From the NCBI GenBank assembly GCA_018055515.1, contig JAGPHL010000004.1, forward strand, positions 1 through 29,120: DNA of 29,120 nt, in the 5' to 3' direction. Origin of the DNA: Anaerolineae bacterium (GTDB taxonomy: Bacteria; Chloroflexota; Anaerolineae; B4-G1; SLSP01). A program made the translations under genes and the position numbers. Below the pieces are notes generated by a model. The model was given only the letters and a program-made list of their open reading frames with translations. It was not told the origin of the DNA and made no database searches. Positions 16,265 through 23,951 of this stretch are shown here, piece by piece; positions within the stretch are counted from its first letter, which is position 1; the number at the start of each line of letters is the position of its first letter.

Positions 16265-18046
16265 TCACCTCGGAGATCCGCCCTGACCGTCCTCCCCCTG
16301 CCAGAGAACCATGCCTGTCTGGCGCGGCAACGCGACAAAGAAAGTTGCCCCCTGACCGGGGGTACTTTCCACCCAAATCCGCCCTCCATGCGAGCGGACG
16401 ATCGCGCGGGTGAGGTACAGGCCCAATCCCGTGCCCGAAACCGCGCGCGTCTCCGGGCCCTCCACGCGATAAAAGCGCTCAAAAACGCGCTCCTGCTCCT
16501 CCAGGGGAATCCCCACGCCGTGATCCTGCACGGCGAGCAACACTTCCGCCGGCGTCGCCGCGCCCACGATGCGCACCGGCCCGCCCTGCGGCGAATATTT
16601 CACCGCGTTGGAGACGAGATTGTCGAACACCTGCTCCAGGCGACGGGGATCGCCCTCGACGGTAGGGAAGTCCTCCGGAAACTGCGCCGAAAACGTGTGC
16701 CGTTGCGTCTGCGGCTGATACCGTTCGATGACCCTCTGCACGATGAGGCGCAGGTCAACCGGCTCCACATTCTTAAAGGGCAGTCCTTCCGCTTCAAGGC
16801 GCGAAACGTCCAGCAGGTCATCCACCAGCTGCGCCAGACGGTCGGCCTCTTCGACAATCGCTCCCAGCATCTCGTCGGCGAGCGCCGGATTGCGTCGCGC
16901 CTCAGGCCGCTGCAGGGTCTCCGCGTAACCCTTGATAATGGCGACCGGCGTTTTCAGCTCATGGGAGACGACAGAGATGAACGTGTCCTTGAGCGCGTCG
17001 GCCTGTCGGAAGCGGGTGATGTCATGGACGATGCCGATGACGTTGAGCAACCGACCGGGACGCACCAGCAGGGGCGCGTAGGTAATATCCACGCTGACCA
17101 CACTGCCATTACGGCGGCGCAATTCACCTTCGACATGCAGCGAGTGCGCGTCCGCCTCGTGCCCGCTTTCGGCATACCCCGCCCAACTCGCCGCCATCGT
17201 CGGCGTCAAAGGCTGACCGGAATCCACGCGATTCCAGGCGATCAGCGTATCGTGCGGACGTCCGATGACGTCCTCCGGGCGCCAGCCCGTGAGCGCCGCC
17301 AACGCCGGATTGATCCGCTCGATGGTCAAATCGGCGCCCAGCACCATGATGCCGTTGGCGCTCACTTCGAGCAAGGCGTCCAGGCGTCGCCGTTCGGTGA
17401 CCGAAGTCTCATACAGGCGCGCATTGGTCACCGCGATGGCGGCATAGTCCGCAAAATTCGCCAGAATCTGGCGCTCGTCCCGTGAGAAATGCAGGCTGTG
17501 CGAGCGGAAGACGAAAATCAGCCCCAGGAGATCCTGCTCGTGCGCGGCAGGCTCCGTCACTTTGACCAGCGTGGTCCCCGACGTCGGCGCAGGCGGCTGC
17601 CGTTCGGCGACCAGCGGCAGGGCGACGACCTGTCGCAGCAACAGGCCGGTCGCTTCGGCAATCCGTTCCAGCTTTGTGGCAAGGCCGGGGATGCTCAGTT
17701 CGCCGTTCTCCAAGGTTTCGGGGGGATCTTCCACGAGCGGATCGAAGGCCTCGACCATGGCGGGTGGCAACCCGTAGCTGGCCCAAAAGACGAACTCGCC
17801 GGGCGCGCGGCTCACACGCTCGCCGCCCCGATGCGCGGTCAGCGGCACCGAGGTGCGCAAGGCAATCAAACCCGCCTGCCCCTGGAGCAAATCCACCGCT
17901 CCCTGCAAAATCAGCCGCAGCACAGCCCGCAGGTCCAGCCGCGAGACCAGCGCACGCGTGATGCGCAACAGGTAGTCCCATTGGCGCAGGCGATAGTCAG
18001 ACAACTCCAGGCGAGGTAGTTCGTCGAGCGTCATCGGCCCCCTCAT
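16265..18046 (-). CDS. Sensor histidine kinase, GAF-PAS-HisKA-HATPase
   Basis: A 593-aa soluble sensor kinase without membrane helices; it would autophosphorylate and pass phosphate to an unidentified response regulator. Domains in order: an N-terminal helix leading into a GAF domain (about 30-218), a PAS domain (about 224-345, from LLEVSANGIMVLG to GIVHDITRF), HisKA with phospho-acceptor H362 in VVSHELKTP, and a catalytic ATPase (about 460-575). The ATPase has an N box in DNLVSNAVKYSP, G1 in DHGVGIP, an F box in FERFYR and G2 in GTGLGLYL. ATG at 18046 overlaps the stop of the NuoN-like gene as ATGA, the same junction type as in the rest of the chain. A second ATG four codons later (18034) has a GAGGGG ribosome-binding site and is an equally good start. 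No response regulator gene is adjacent. Redox or ligand sensing through GAF/PAS is inference. Confidence 0.93.
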   Translation of the reverse strand: MRGPMTLDELPRLELSDYRLRQWDYLLRITRALVSRLDLRAVLRLILQGAVDLLQGQAGLIALRTSVPLTAHRGGERVSRAPGEFVFWASYGLPPAMVEAFDPLVEDPPETLENGELSIPGLATKLERIAEATGLLLRQVVALPLVAERQPPAPTSGTTLVKVTEPAAHEQDLLGLIFVFRSHSLHFSRDERQILANFADYAAIAVTNARLYETSVTERRRLDALLEVSANGIMVLGADLTIERINPALAALTGWRPEDVIGRPHDTLIAWNRVDSGQPLTPTMAASWAGYAESGHEADAHSLHVEGELRRRNGSVVSVDITYAPLLVRPGRLLNVIGIVHDITRFRQADALKDTFISVVSHELKTPVAIIKGYAETLQRPEARRNPALADEMLGAIVEEADRLAQLVDDLLDVSRLEAEGLPFKNVEPVDLRLIVQRVIERYQPQTQRHTFSAQFPEDFPTVEGDPRRLEQVFDNLVSNAVKYSPQGGPVRIVGAATPAEVLLAVQDHGVGIPLEEQERVFERFYRVEGPETRAVSGTGLGLYLTRAIVRSHGGRIWVESTPGQGATFFVALPRQTGMVLWQGEDGQGGSPR

Positions 18047-19455
18047 GGGAAGAAAGTGTACCACTGGGCCATTTCGACAGCCAGATTGCTCGCCACGCTG
18101 GGGAAGAATCCCAGGGCCAGGATGACCAGCAACAATGCCACGATCAACATGACGACCAGCCGATCCTCCTTCAGGACAGGGGCACTCCCCGGCGGCGCCA
18201 CGGGACGGGTGAGCAACACGCGCATACTGATGACGATCCCCAACATCACGGCAGCCGCGGACCCCAACGCCACCATGGCATTCGCGAAATTAGTCATCGC
18301 TGTGATGCGGTAGAGGCCCCAGCGCGCGGCAAATCCAAGCGAGAGGGGAAATCCGGCGAGAGCGATGCCGCCGACCAGAAAGGCCATGGTGCTCCAGGGA
18401 GCGCGGAAAGCGGCTCCCTCCAGCGCCAGGTGATCGTCAAGGCCCCCGGCGAGCTGCCGCAGCCCCTGCAATCCCAGGGTCATCAATCCCAAAGAGAAGG
18501 GACGCGCCAACAGCAATAGCGCCGCCAAAACCAGCCCCTCCATGCGACCGGTTCCCAACGCCAGCAACATCGCGCCGTTATCCGCCAGGGTGGCATAGCC
18601 GACCAGACGTCCCAGCCGCTGCTGCGCCGCCGCCAGCACCCCGCCCGTCACCATCATCACCAACCCCAAGGTGGTGAACAAAGTGCCAAACGCCGCCTGC
18701 TGGCTCAGCCAGGGGTAATTGCGGAAATAGGCGAGCAGCAGGAACCAGACGGTGCCCGTGTTGACCGTGAACAGATACGTCACTACGGGGGGAGAGCCAT
18801 CGCTGGAGACTGCCGACAGCCAGCTCTGGAACGGCACGGCGCCGAACAGGATGGCGAAGGACACTCCCAGCAGCACGGCCGCCGTGTTGAGCAAACCCTG
18901 ATCGTTGGGGAAGACCATGAAGAGATCCAAGAGCAGCTGCGTCACCATAAGCCCCGGCAGCGCCAGCACGGTGTAAACGAGGTAACGCAGCCCGCCCCGC
19001 GCCGCCCCACCCGACTCGTGCAGCGGGAACACGGTGAGGATGGCCCCCATCACCACCAGCAACGCGGCGTAGACCACCTGCTCGACCATGAAGGCGCCAG
19101 AAAACAGCGCCGCTGCGGCCAACCCCATGGGGAAAAAATTCGAGTGCGGCAGAAGTCGCCACGCCAGGAGGAACAACGCCGCCGCCGTGAAGAAAATGTA
19201 GCGCAGTACAAAAATGTCGGCGGCCTCGATTTGCACCACCCGGCCCATCACCACCAGTGGCCGCGCGAGCTCGACCATCAGCCCGCGAAAGGTCCACACG
19301 CCCCCCAGCGGCAGAAGCGTGAGCAAGACTCCCATGCCCGCCGCGGTCAGCGCCGCCAGCCAGACTGAGATGGCCGTCCAGCGCCGCAGAATCTGCAGCA
19401 CCGCGGCGACCGCCAGCGGCACACCCAGGACAAAGAGAGGGCCGGCAATCGTCAT
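18043..19455 (-). CDS. NuoN/HyfF-like membrane subunit lacking canonical proton-channel residues
   Basis: A 470-aa integral membrane protein with about 13-14 hydrophobic helices, homologous to the antiporter-like subunits of complex I and hydrogenase-4. Recognisable blocks are GGLRYLVYTVLALPG (family AxKY), VPFQSWLSAVSSDGSPPV (family PFHxWxPDxxxxAPxPV) and ALAGFPLSLGFAARW (family LaGiPPlaGFxxK). By my alignment the channel lysine of TM7 is L203, the PFH histidine is Q210, the TM8 lysine is G234, and the TM12 lysine is Arg. The Glu normally in the FxxxE helix is also not seen. The start at 19455 overlaps the HyfE-like stop as ATGA and has GAGGTG six bases upstream. Proton translocation by the usual route therefore looks doubtful, although homology to the fold is clear. 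Confidence 0.82.
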   Translation of the reverse strand: MTIAGPLFVLGVPLAVAAVLQILRRWTAISVWLAALTAAGMGVLLTLLPLGGVWTFRGLMVELARPLVVMGRVVQIEAADIFVLRYIFFTAAALFLLAWRLLPHSNFFPMGLAAAALFSGAFMVEQVVYAALLVVMGAILTVFPLHESGGAARGGLRYLVYTVLALPGLMVTQLLLDLFMVFPNDQGLLNTAAVLLGVSFAILFGAVPFQSWLSAVSSDGSPPVVTYLFTVNTGTVWFLLLAYFRNYPWLSQQAAFGTLFTTLGLVMMVTGGVLAAAQQRLGRLVGYATLADNGAMLLALGTGRMEGLVLAALLLLARPFSLGLMTLGLQGLRQLAGGLDDHLALEGAAFRAPWSTMAFLVGGIALAGFPLSLGFAARWGLYRITAMTNFANAMVALGSAAAVMLGIVISMRVLLTRPVAPPGSAPVLKEDRLVVMLIVALLLVILALGFFPSVASNLAVEMAQWYTFFP

Positions 19456-20066
19456 GTCTGCACCTCGGCGACGGTCAGATACGAAATCGCCAGTCCTACC
19501 AACAGGTTGACCATGACCAACATGCCGGTGACGACCAGGCCGGGATCCTGCGCCGAATAAAAGAGGTCCAGCGCCGCCAGGAGGTTGAGCACCCCCACCC
19601 CCACCACGCCGACGTCCTCCTCCGCGCCGATGAACAGCAAAGCGAACACCGCCAGCAGAATGCATCCCAGCGCCAGGTCTTGGGGGACGAAGGGCAGCGT
19701 ATAACGCTGTGAGGCAAGATACGCCACGACCGTCATCATCACCAGCGAAAGGGCGCGAAACGGCAAGTCTGCGGCCCAATGGAAATGCGGCTTTTCGCCC
19801 GCCGTTTGACGGATGCGCGCGCTGAGGAACAGTGCGCCGCAGACCAACCAGCCCACCAGCACTTTGAGCAGCGACATCTCCGGGCGATCCACAAAGACGC
19901 GCGTGAACAGCACGCCGATGAAAAGGTACTGCGCGAAAAGGGCCAACACGCGCAGGCGCCACTCCGCGATGAAGTAGATCACCGCGCCGGAGAGGAATAA
20001 GCCCCACACCGCCGTCGTCGTCGTCACACCGCTGATGCGGTCTAACCACACTGCGAAAGGAGTCAT
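19452..20066 (-). CDS. Small membrane subunit, HyfE-like
   Basis: A 204-aa protein with six or seven hydrophobic helices (for example VWGLFLSGAVIYFIAEW, LLKVLVGWLVCGALFLSA and the C-terminal LVMVNLLVGLAISYL). Its size and its position between a NuoL-like and a NuoN-like gene match HyfE (about 216 aa) in the hydrogenase-4 order HyfB-HyfE-HyfF. The C-terminal third (IGAEEDVGVVGVGVLNLL and the helix after it) could be the NuoK-like part, with acidic E-E-D at the membrane edge. I recognise this mainly by context; sequence similarity alone is weak. The start at 20066 overlaps the stop of the upstream gene as ATGA; the frame is open further upstream to 20114, but that part overlaps the neighbour. 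Confidence 0.68.
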   Translation of the reverse strand: MTPFAVWLDRISGVTTTTAVWGLFLSGAVIYFIAEWRLRVLALFAQYLFIGVLFTRVFVDRPEMSLLKVLVGWLVCGALFLSARIRQTAGEKPHFHWAADLPFRALSLVMMTVVAYLASQRYTLPFVPQDLALGCILLAVFALLFIGAEEDVGVVGVGVLNLLAALDLFYSAQDPGLVVTGMLVMVNLLVGLAISYLTVAEVQT

Positions 20067-21664
20067 CGGTTCATCGCCACCAGTAAGATCACAAGCAAGA
20101 CCAACAACGACCACAACAGCGCGCTGCTCCCTTCCACCACCTCAAAGAACACGCGGACCAGGCTCAGCAGGCGTCCCATGCCGCGCAACATCGCGCGGTG
20201 CAGCCATTGCAGGTCGAGGATTTCCACGAGGTCCGCCCCAGCCCGCAGTCCCTCGGTGACGCGGCTCCCCCATCGCGAGGTGGATCCTCGCCCCGGCAGC
20301 CACGGGATCGTCCAACACAGGCCCAGCGTCAGGAGCAGCATCAACGCCCACAGCGCCAGGGCCGACCCGCTGAAAGTAGGAGCTGCCGTCCCCAGCGACC
20401 AGCAAATCCCGCCCAGAGGCAGCGCCAAACCGGCGAGCAGCCCCAGCTGCTGCCAGGCAAACAGCGGGGTGACCGTCGTCGCTGCGCCGGAAGTCTCCCA
20501 AGGCTCTCGCGTCCAACGCAACAGCGCGGCGGAGCTGCCGGCCCAGCCGAGGAGCAACATCAGACGCATCCCCCAATTTCCTGCTGCGAGCGCCGCACGG
20601 AACAGGGATCCCAGCGGTGACGGCGGAGCCCCTAACAACAGCACCAGAGCTATCCAGGCGGGCCACGACCAGAATACGGCCCCAACGTCCCGACGACGCA
20701 GCGTCAACAGCAACGCCAGGCCGAGCAGCCATACCGCCAGAGCTGCCGGCAGCAGTGAAGTCAAGCCGGTGAGCGTCACAGCCGCCGCAATGCCGCCAAG
20801 CAAGCCATAGCCGGCCCACAGCAAGACCGACTTGCCTCGCCCCAAGAGCGCCCGCACACCGCCCCACAGGAACGACACCCCGCCCATCACCGCCACGCCT
20901 GTCGGCAAAGCCGCACCTCCTGGCAACAGCAGCAACCGATAGAGCAGGCCAAATCCCAGCAGCGGCGCCAGCAGGCTCACCAGGGTCAGGGGACTTCCAG
21001 CGCGCAAGCGCTGAGGGAAGACTACCTGAAACGGATACAGGCCCATGCGCAAGAATGCCGCGGCTACCAGCAACACCATGACGGACGTCGAGGGCCACAA
21101 CAGCCACCAGAGGGTGCCGCCTCCCTCGCGCGAGAGCAACAAAAAAGCCGTCCACAGACACAGCGTGGCCCCGCCGTGCACAAACAGCCCGAAGGTCATG
21201 CGCTCACCCTCGTTGCCAGCCAGCAAGCCGGCAACGCCCCACAGCACATCGAAGACGGCCCACAAAGCCAACGTAGTCAACAGAGAGCCGCCCGCGAGGG
21301 CGTGCCACGCTATCAGCAGCGCCGCCAGCGTAATGGGGCCCGAAAGCGGCAGGGAGGGACGCGACTCGGCGGCCTCAATCCAGGCCGCGCCGCTGAGGGC
21401 CAGCGCCATGACCACCCCCAGGCCCCACAACGGCGGCGTCAAATCCCACAGGAGAATTCCCCCCAACGCCGTCGAGGGCGACCACACGGAAAGCGGCCAC
21501 CGACCCGCGGAAGGCAACGCGACCCAGAGCAACGTCATCAAGCTCAATAAAGTCGCCGTCAAAGACTTGCGCCAAAGCCGCACGCCGGGGAGGAGCTCGA
21601 TCACCAGCAGCAACAACACACCGGCAATACCGGTGAGTACCAACAATAGATAGTCGGATTGCAT
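20063..21664 (-). CDS. NuoL/NuoM/HyfB-like membrane subunit, divergent
   Basis: A 533-aa protein made almost entirely of hydrophobic helices (about 14), distantly related to the proton-pumping antiporter-like subunits. The best landmark is FLRMGLYPFQVVFPQRL, aligning with the family block KxxxxPFHxWLP; the lysine position would be R206 and the histidine Q213, while the Trp of the block is Val. A non-hydrophobic stretch near 465-500 (VEILDLQWLHRAMLRGMGRLL) precedes a final helix, as at the C-terminus of HyfB/NuoL-type proteins, though no 100-Å lateral helix is evident. GGAG lies eight bases before the start at 21664. It is the first gene of the four-gene chain and has a clear promoter. Without the block above and the neighbours it would be called only a polytopic membrane protein. 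Confidence 0.68.
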   Translation of the reverse strand: MQSDYLLLVLTGIAGVLLLLVIELLPGVRLWRKSLTATLLSLMTLLWVALPSAGRWPLSVWSPSTALGGILLWDLTPPLWGLGVVMALALSGAAWIEAAESRPSLPLSGPITLAALLIAWHALAGGSLLTTLALWAVFDVLWGVAGLLAGNEGERMTFGLFVHGGATLCLWTAFLLLSREGGGTLWWLLWPSTSVMVLLVAAAFLRMGLYPFQVVFPQRLRAGSPLTLVSLLAPLLGFGLLYRLLLLPGGAALPTGVAVMGGVSFLWGGVRALLGRGKSVLLWAGYGLLGGIAAAVTLTGLTSLLPAALAVWLLGLALLLTLRRRDVGAVFWSWPAWIALVLLLGAPPSPLGSLFRAALAAGNWGMRLMLLLGWAGSSAALLRWTREPWETSGAATTVTPLFAWQQLGLLAGLALPLGGICWSLGTAAPTFSGSALALWALMLLLTLGLCWTIPWLPGRGSTSRWGSRVTEGLRAGADLVEILDLQWLHRAMLRGMGRLLSLVRVFFEVVEGSSALLWSLLVLLVILLVAMNR

Positions 21665-21682
21665 TGCAGTCTCCAGCAGGTC

Positions 21683-21710
21683 ATTCTAACACATCTGGAC
21701 TTTGTGACAA
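21683..21710 (-). promoter_or_regulatory. Promoter of the HyfB/E/F-like and kinase operon
   Basis: On the minus strand TTGTCA (21705-21710) and TAGAAT (21683-21688), each five of six to consensus, are spaced by 16 bp. The predicted start lies only about 10 nt before the GGAG ribosome-binding site. Confidence 0.7.
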
Positions 21711-21733
21711 GCCCTGGCCATTTCGGGAAGTCA

Positions 21734-21761
21734 TTGTCATTTCGTCTCATTGCTGTAAAAT
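21734..21761 (+). promoter_or_regulatory. Promoter of the Ser/Thr kinase gene
   Basis: TTGTCA (21734-21739) and TAAAAT (21756-21761) are spaced by 16 bp. It diverges from the minus-strand promoter, the two identical -35 hexamers being 23 bp apart. Confidence 0.65.
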
Positions 21762-21815
21762 GAGTTAGCTGAAAGACGGTGGGCGCAGGAGCGCAGTCTT
21801 GGAGGGACAATCATC

Positions 21816-23789
21816 ATGGAAGCGACGATCCTGAACAATCGCTATCGGTTAGGGGAATTGCTCGGCACGGGCGGCATGGCGCTGGTCTACAAAGCGCATG
21901 ACACCCTGCTCGATCGCCCCGTCGCCATCAAAATGTTGCGGGAACCCTATGCCAGCGACCCCGAATTCCGCGCGCGGTTCTTGAACGAGGCTCGCGCCTC
22001 CGCCCGCCTCGATCACCCCAACATTGTGCACATCTACGATGTCGGCATCCAACAGCTCGACGCCCAGAATGAGCGCCCGTACATCGTCATGGAGCTCGTC
22101 AACGGCCAGAACTTGAAGACGCTCATCCGCGAACAGGCGCCGCTGCGGGTGGCGCAGGCGCTGGAGCTGGCCCGCCAGATTTGCGCCGGCGTCGGCGTCG
22201 CCCATCGCGCGGGACTGGTGCACTGCGACATCAAGCCGCAGAACATCCTGGTGACGCCGGCCGGACAGGTCAAAATCACCGATTTCGGCATCGCACGTGC
22301 GCTCCAGAAACCCGCCGCCGGGGGAGAAAGCGAGCAGGTGATCTGGGGCAGCCCTCATTATATTTCCCCGGAACAAGTGCTGGGCCAGCCCCCCACCCCC
22401 GCCTCCGACGTGTACAGTATCGGCGTGGTGCTCTACGAAATGCTCACCGGGGTGCCGCCGTTCCACGCGGGGGATCCCACGGAACTGGCGCTCAAGCATG
22501 TGCAGGAAGACCCGGCGCCGATGACGTCCTTCAATCCCCGCATCCCGCCGCGCCTGGAGTGGTTGGTGCGCAAAGTGCTCTCCAAGGAACCGGCAGCGCG
22601 GTACCGCAACGCCGAACAGTTTGGCATGGCGATCGAGGCTTACCGCCAAAGCGCGGAGGAGGGGACGGTCCCGCAACCCCCCATCGCCGCGCCGCCCAAG
22701 GTTCCCGTCGCGCCGCCGCCGGCCGCAGTGCCGCCCATCCCTGTCGCCCCGCGGCCGGCCGTCCCCGTCGCCCCGACGCCGGCGGCCCAACCTCAGGTCG
22801 AGACGGCGGATCAGCCCGACTGGCTGCTGTGGGTGTTGTGGATCGTCGCGGCAGTGGCGGTGTTGGGCCTGATCCCGCTGATGTGGCGCGTCTATCAGGC
22901 CTACACGACGACCCCCACGCTGCCCGCCCCGCCCATCGCCACCATCACGCCCACGGTGGAGGCGACGGCCGAGATCGTGACGGTGCCCAATCTCATCAAC
23001 CTGAGCGCGCCGGAGGCCCAACGCCTGCTGGAAAGCTACGGCTTGCGGCTCAATGTCGCGGCGGAACGCGAGACGACCGAAGCCCAGCCCGGCACCATCC
23101 TGGAGCAGGAACCGCGCGCCGGGGCGCAGCTGCCAGGCGGCAGTGACGTCAACGTCACGGTGGCGCAGGGACGCGCCTTCCAGCTTCCCAATCTGGTGGG
23201 CTATCAACACGAGGTCATCAAGGCCGATCTGGAAGCGCAAGGGTTGCTCATCGTCACGCAAGAAGTCTGGAGCACCGAACCGCGCGGAAAAATCCTGGAG
23301 CAACAACCGCCGCCCAACACCCAAATTCGCGCCGGCGCCACGATCACCCTGACGCTCAGCGGCGGCGTCGAGCAGCCGATTCCCCTGCAGGTCAATCTGA
23401 ACAATCTGATCATCCTCGAGGAAGCGCGCTTGCCCCAGACCACCCTGCGGCCGGGCAGCACGCTCCCGCTGACGCTGCGCTGGCGGGCGTTGCAGCCCAT
23501 CGGACAGCGCTACACGGTTTTCGTGCATCTGCTCAGCCCCACTCAGCAAATGATCGCGCAACACGATAGCGAGCCGTTGAACGGGATGAGTCCCACCACG
23601 ACGTGGCAGGCCGGCGAAATTATCGTGGACCCCCATCAGCTGACCCTTCCCGCCGGCACCGCGCCCGGGACTTACCAGCTGCGGGTGGGCCTGTATGCCG
23701 GCGACACACGCCTGCCCGTCATTGACGCCGGTCAGGCCCAGGTCAGCGACAACAGCATCCTCGTCACCCAGATAGAAATCCGCCCCTGA
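21816..23789 (+). CDS. Membrane Ser/Thr protein kinase with two PASTA domains and a C-terminal beta-sandwich
   Basis: A 657-aa Hanks-type kinase, cytoplasmic at its N-terminus and extracellular at its C-terminus. Kinase domain 1-270: Gly loop LGTGGMALVYKA, K39 in VAIKM, catalytic D138 in HCDIKPQN, D156 in DFG, and SDVYSIGVVLYEMLTG. C137 replaces the usual Arg of HRD, making it a non-RD kinase. A Pro/Ala/Val-rich linker (about 285-325) leads to one membrane helix (336-358). Two PASTA domains follow (about 388-455 and 457-525), starting VPNLINLSAPEAQRLL and LPNLVGYQHEVIKADL. The last 125 residues form a beta-rich domain (RYTVFVHLLSP, GTYQLRVGLYAG) not usual in PknB-type kinases. PASTA domains commonly bind muropeptides or lipid II, so cell-wall sensing is inferred. 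GGAGG lies ten bases before the ATG. Confidence 0.95.
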   Translation: MEATILNNRYRLGELLGTGGMALVYKAHDTLLDRPVAIKMLREPYASDPEFRARFLNEARASARLDHPNIVHIYDVGIQQLDAQNERPYIVMELVNGQNLKTLIREQAPLRVAQALELARQICAGVGVAHRAGLVHCDIKPQNILVTPAGQVKITDFGIARALQKPAAGGESEQVIWGSPHYISPEQVLGQPPTPASDVYSIGVVLYEMLTGVPPFHAGDPTELALKHVQEDPAPMTSFNPRIPPRLEWLVRKVLSKEPAARYRNAEQFGMAIEAYRQSAEEGTVPQPPIAAPPKVPVAPPPAAVPPIPVAPRPAVPVAPTPAAQPQVETADQPDWLLWVLWIVAAVAVLGLIPLMWRVYQAYTTTPTLPAPPIATITPTVEATAEIVTVPNLINLSAPEAQRLLESYGLRLNVAAERETTEAQPGTILEQEPRAGAQLPGGSDVNVTVAQGRAFQLPNLVGYQHEVIKADLEAQGLLIVTQEVWSTEPRGKILEQQPPPNTQIRAGATITLTLSGGVEQPIPLQVNLNNLIILEEARLPQTTLRPGSTLPLTLRWRALQPIGQRYTVFVHLLSPTQQMIAQHDSEPLNGMSPTTTWQAGEIIVDPHQLTLPAGTAPGTYQLRVGLYAGDTRLPVIDAGQAQVSDNSILVTQIEIRP

Positions 23790-23822
23790 TCCAGGCCTAA
23801 CGGTGTGACCTGCCTCCCTGCG

Positions 23823-23852
23823 TGAACCCGCCACCCTTTTCTGGCGGGTTCA
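23823..23852 (+). terminator. Hairpin after the Ser/Thr kinase gene
   Basis: A perfect 11-bp inverted repeat (23823-23833 with 23842-23852, 8-nt loop) lies 33 nt after the kinase stop. Instead of a T tract it is followed immediately by the ftsH -10 element. Confidence 0.6.
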
Positions 23853-23861
23853 TGGTATAAT
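23853..23861 (+). promoter_or_regulatory. Extended -10 promoter of ftsH
   Basis: TGGTATAAT is a perfect -10 with TGn extension; the -35 position would fall within the preceding hairpin and shows no consensus match. The resulting leader of about 85 nt contains a second small hairpin (CTCGCC at 23891-23896 with GGCGAG at 23903-23908). Confidence 0.6.
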
Positions 23862-23951
23862 GCAGCTAAGACTTTCCATGACAGCGTCGCCTCGCCCCAT
23901 ACGGCGAGGGCGGAAACAGCGCTGACATTCGCGGAAAGAAAAGGAGGAAGT

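Noticed and set aside
21849..23834. A 661-codon frame antisense to the Ser/Thr kinase gene
   Set aside because: Low-complexity Arg/Gly/His-rich translation, no recognisable motif, and the sense strand has every kinase and PASTA landmark.
23862..23951. Possible riboswitch in the ftsH leader
   Set aside because: One small imperfect hairpin only; no conserved riboswitch core was recognisable.
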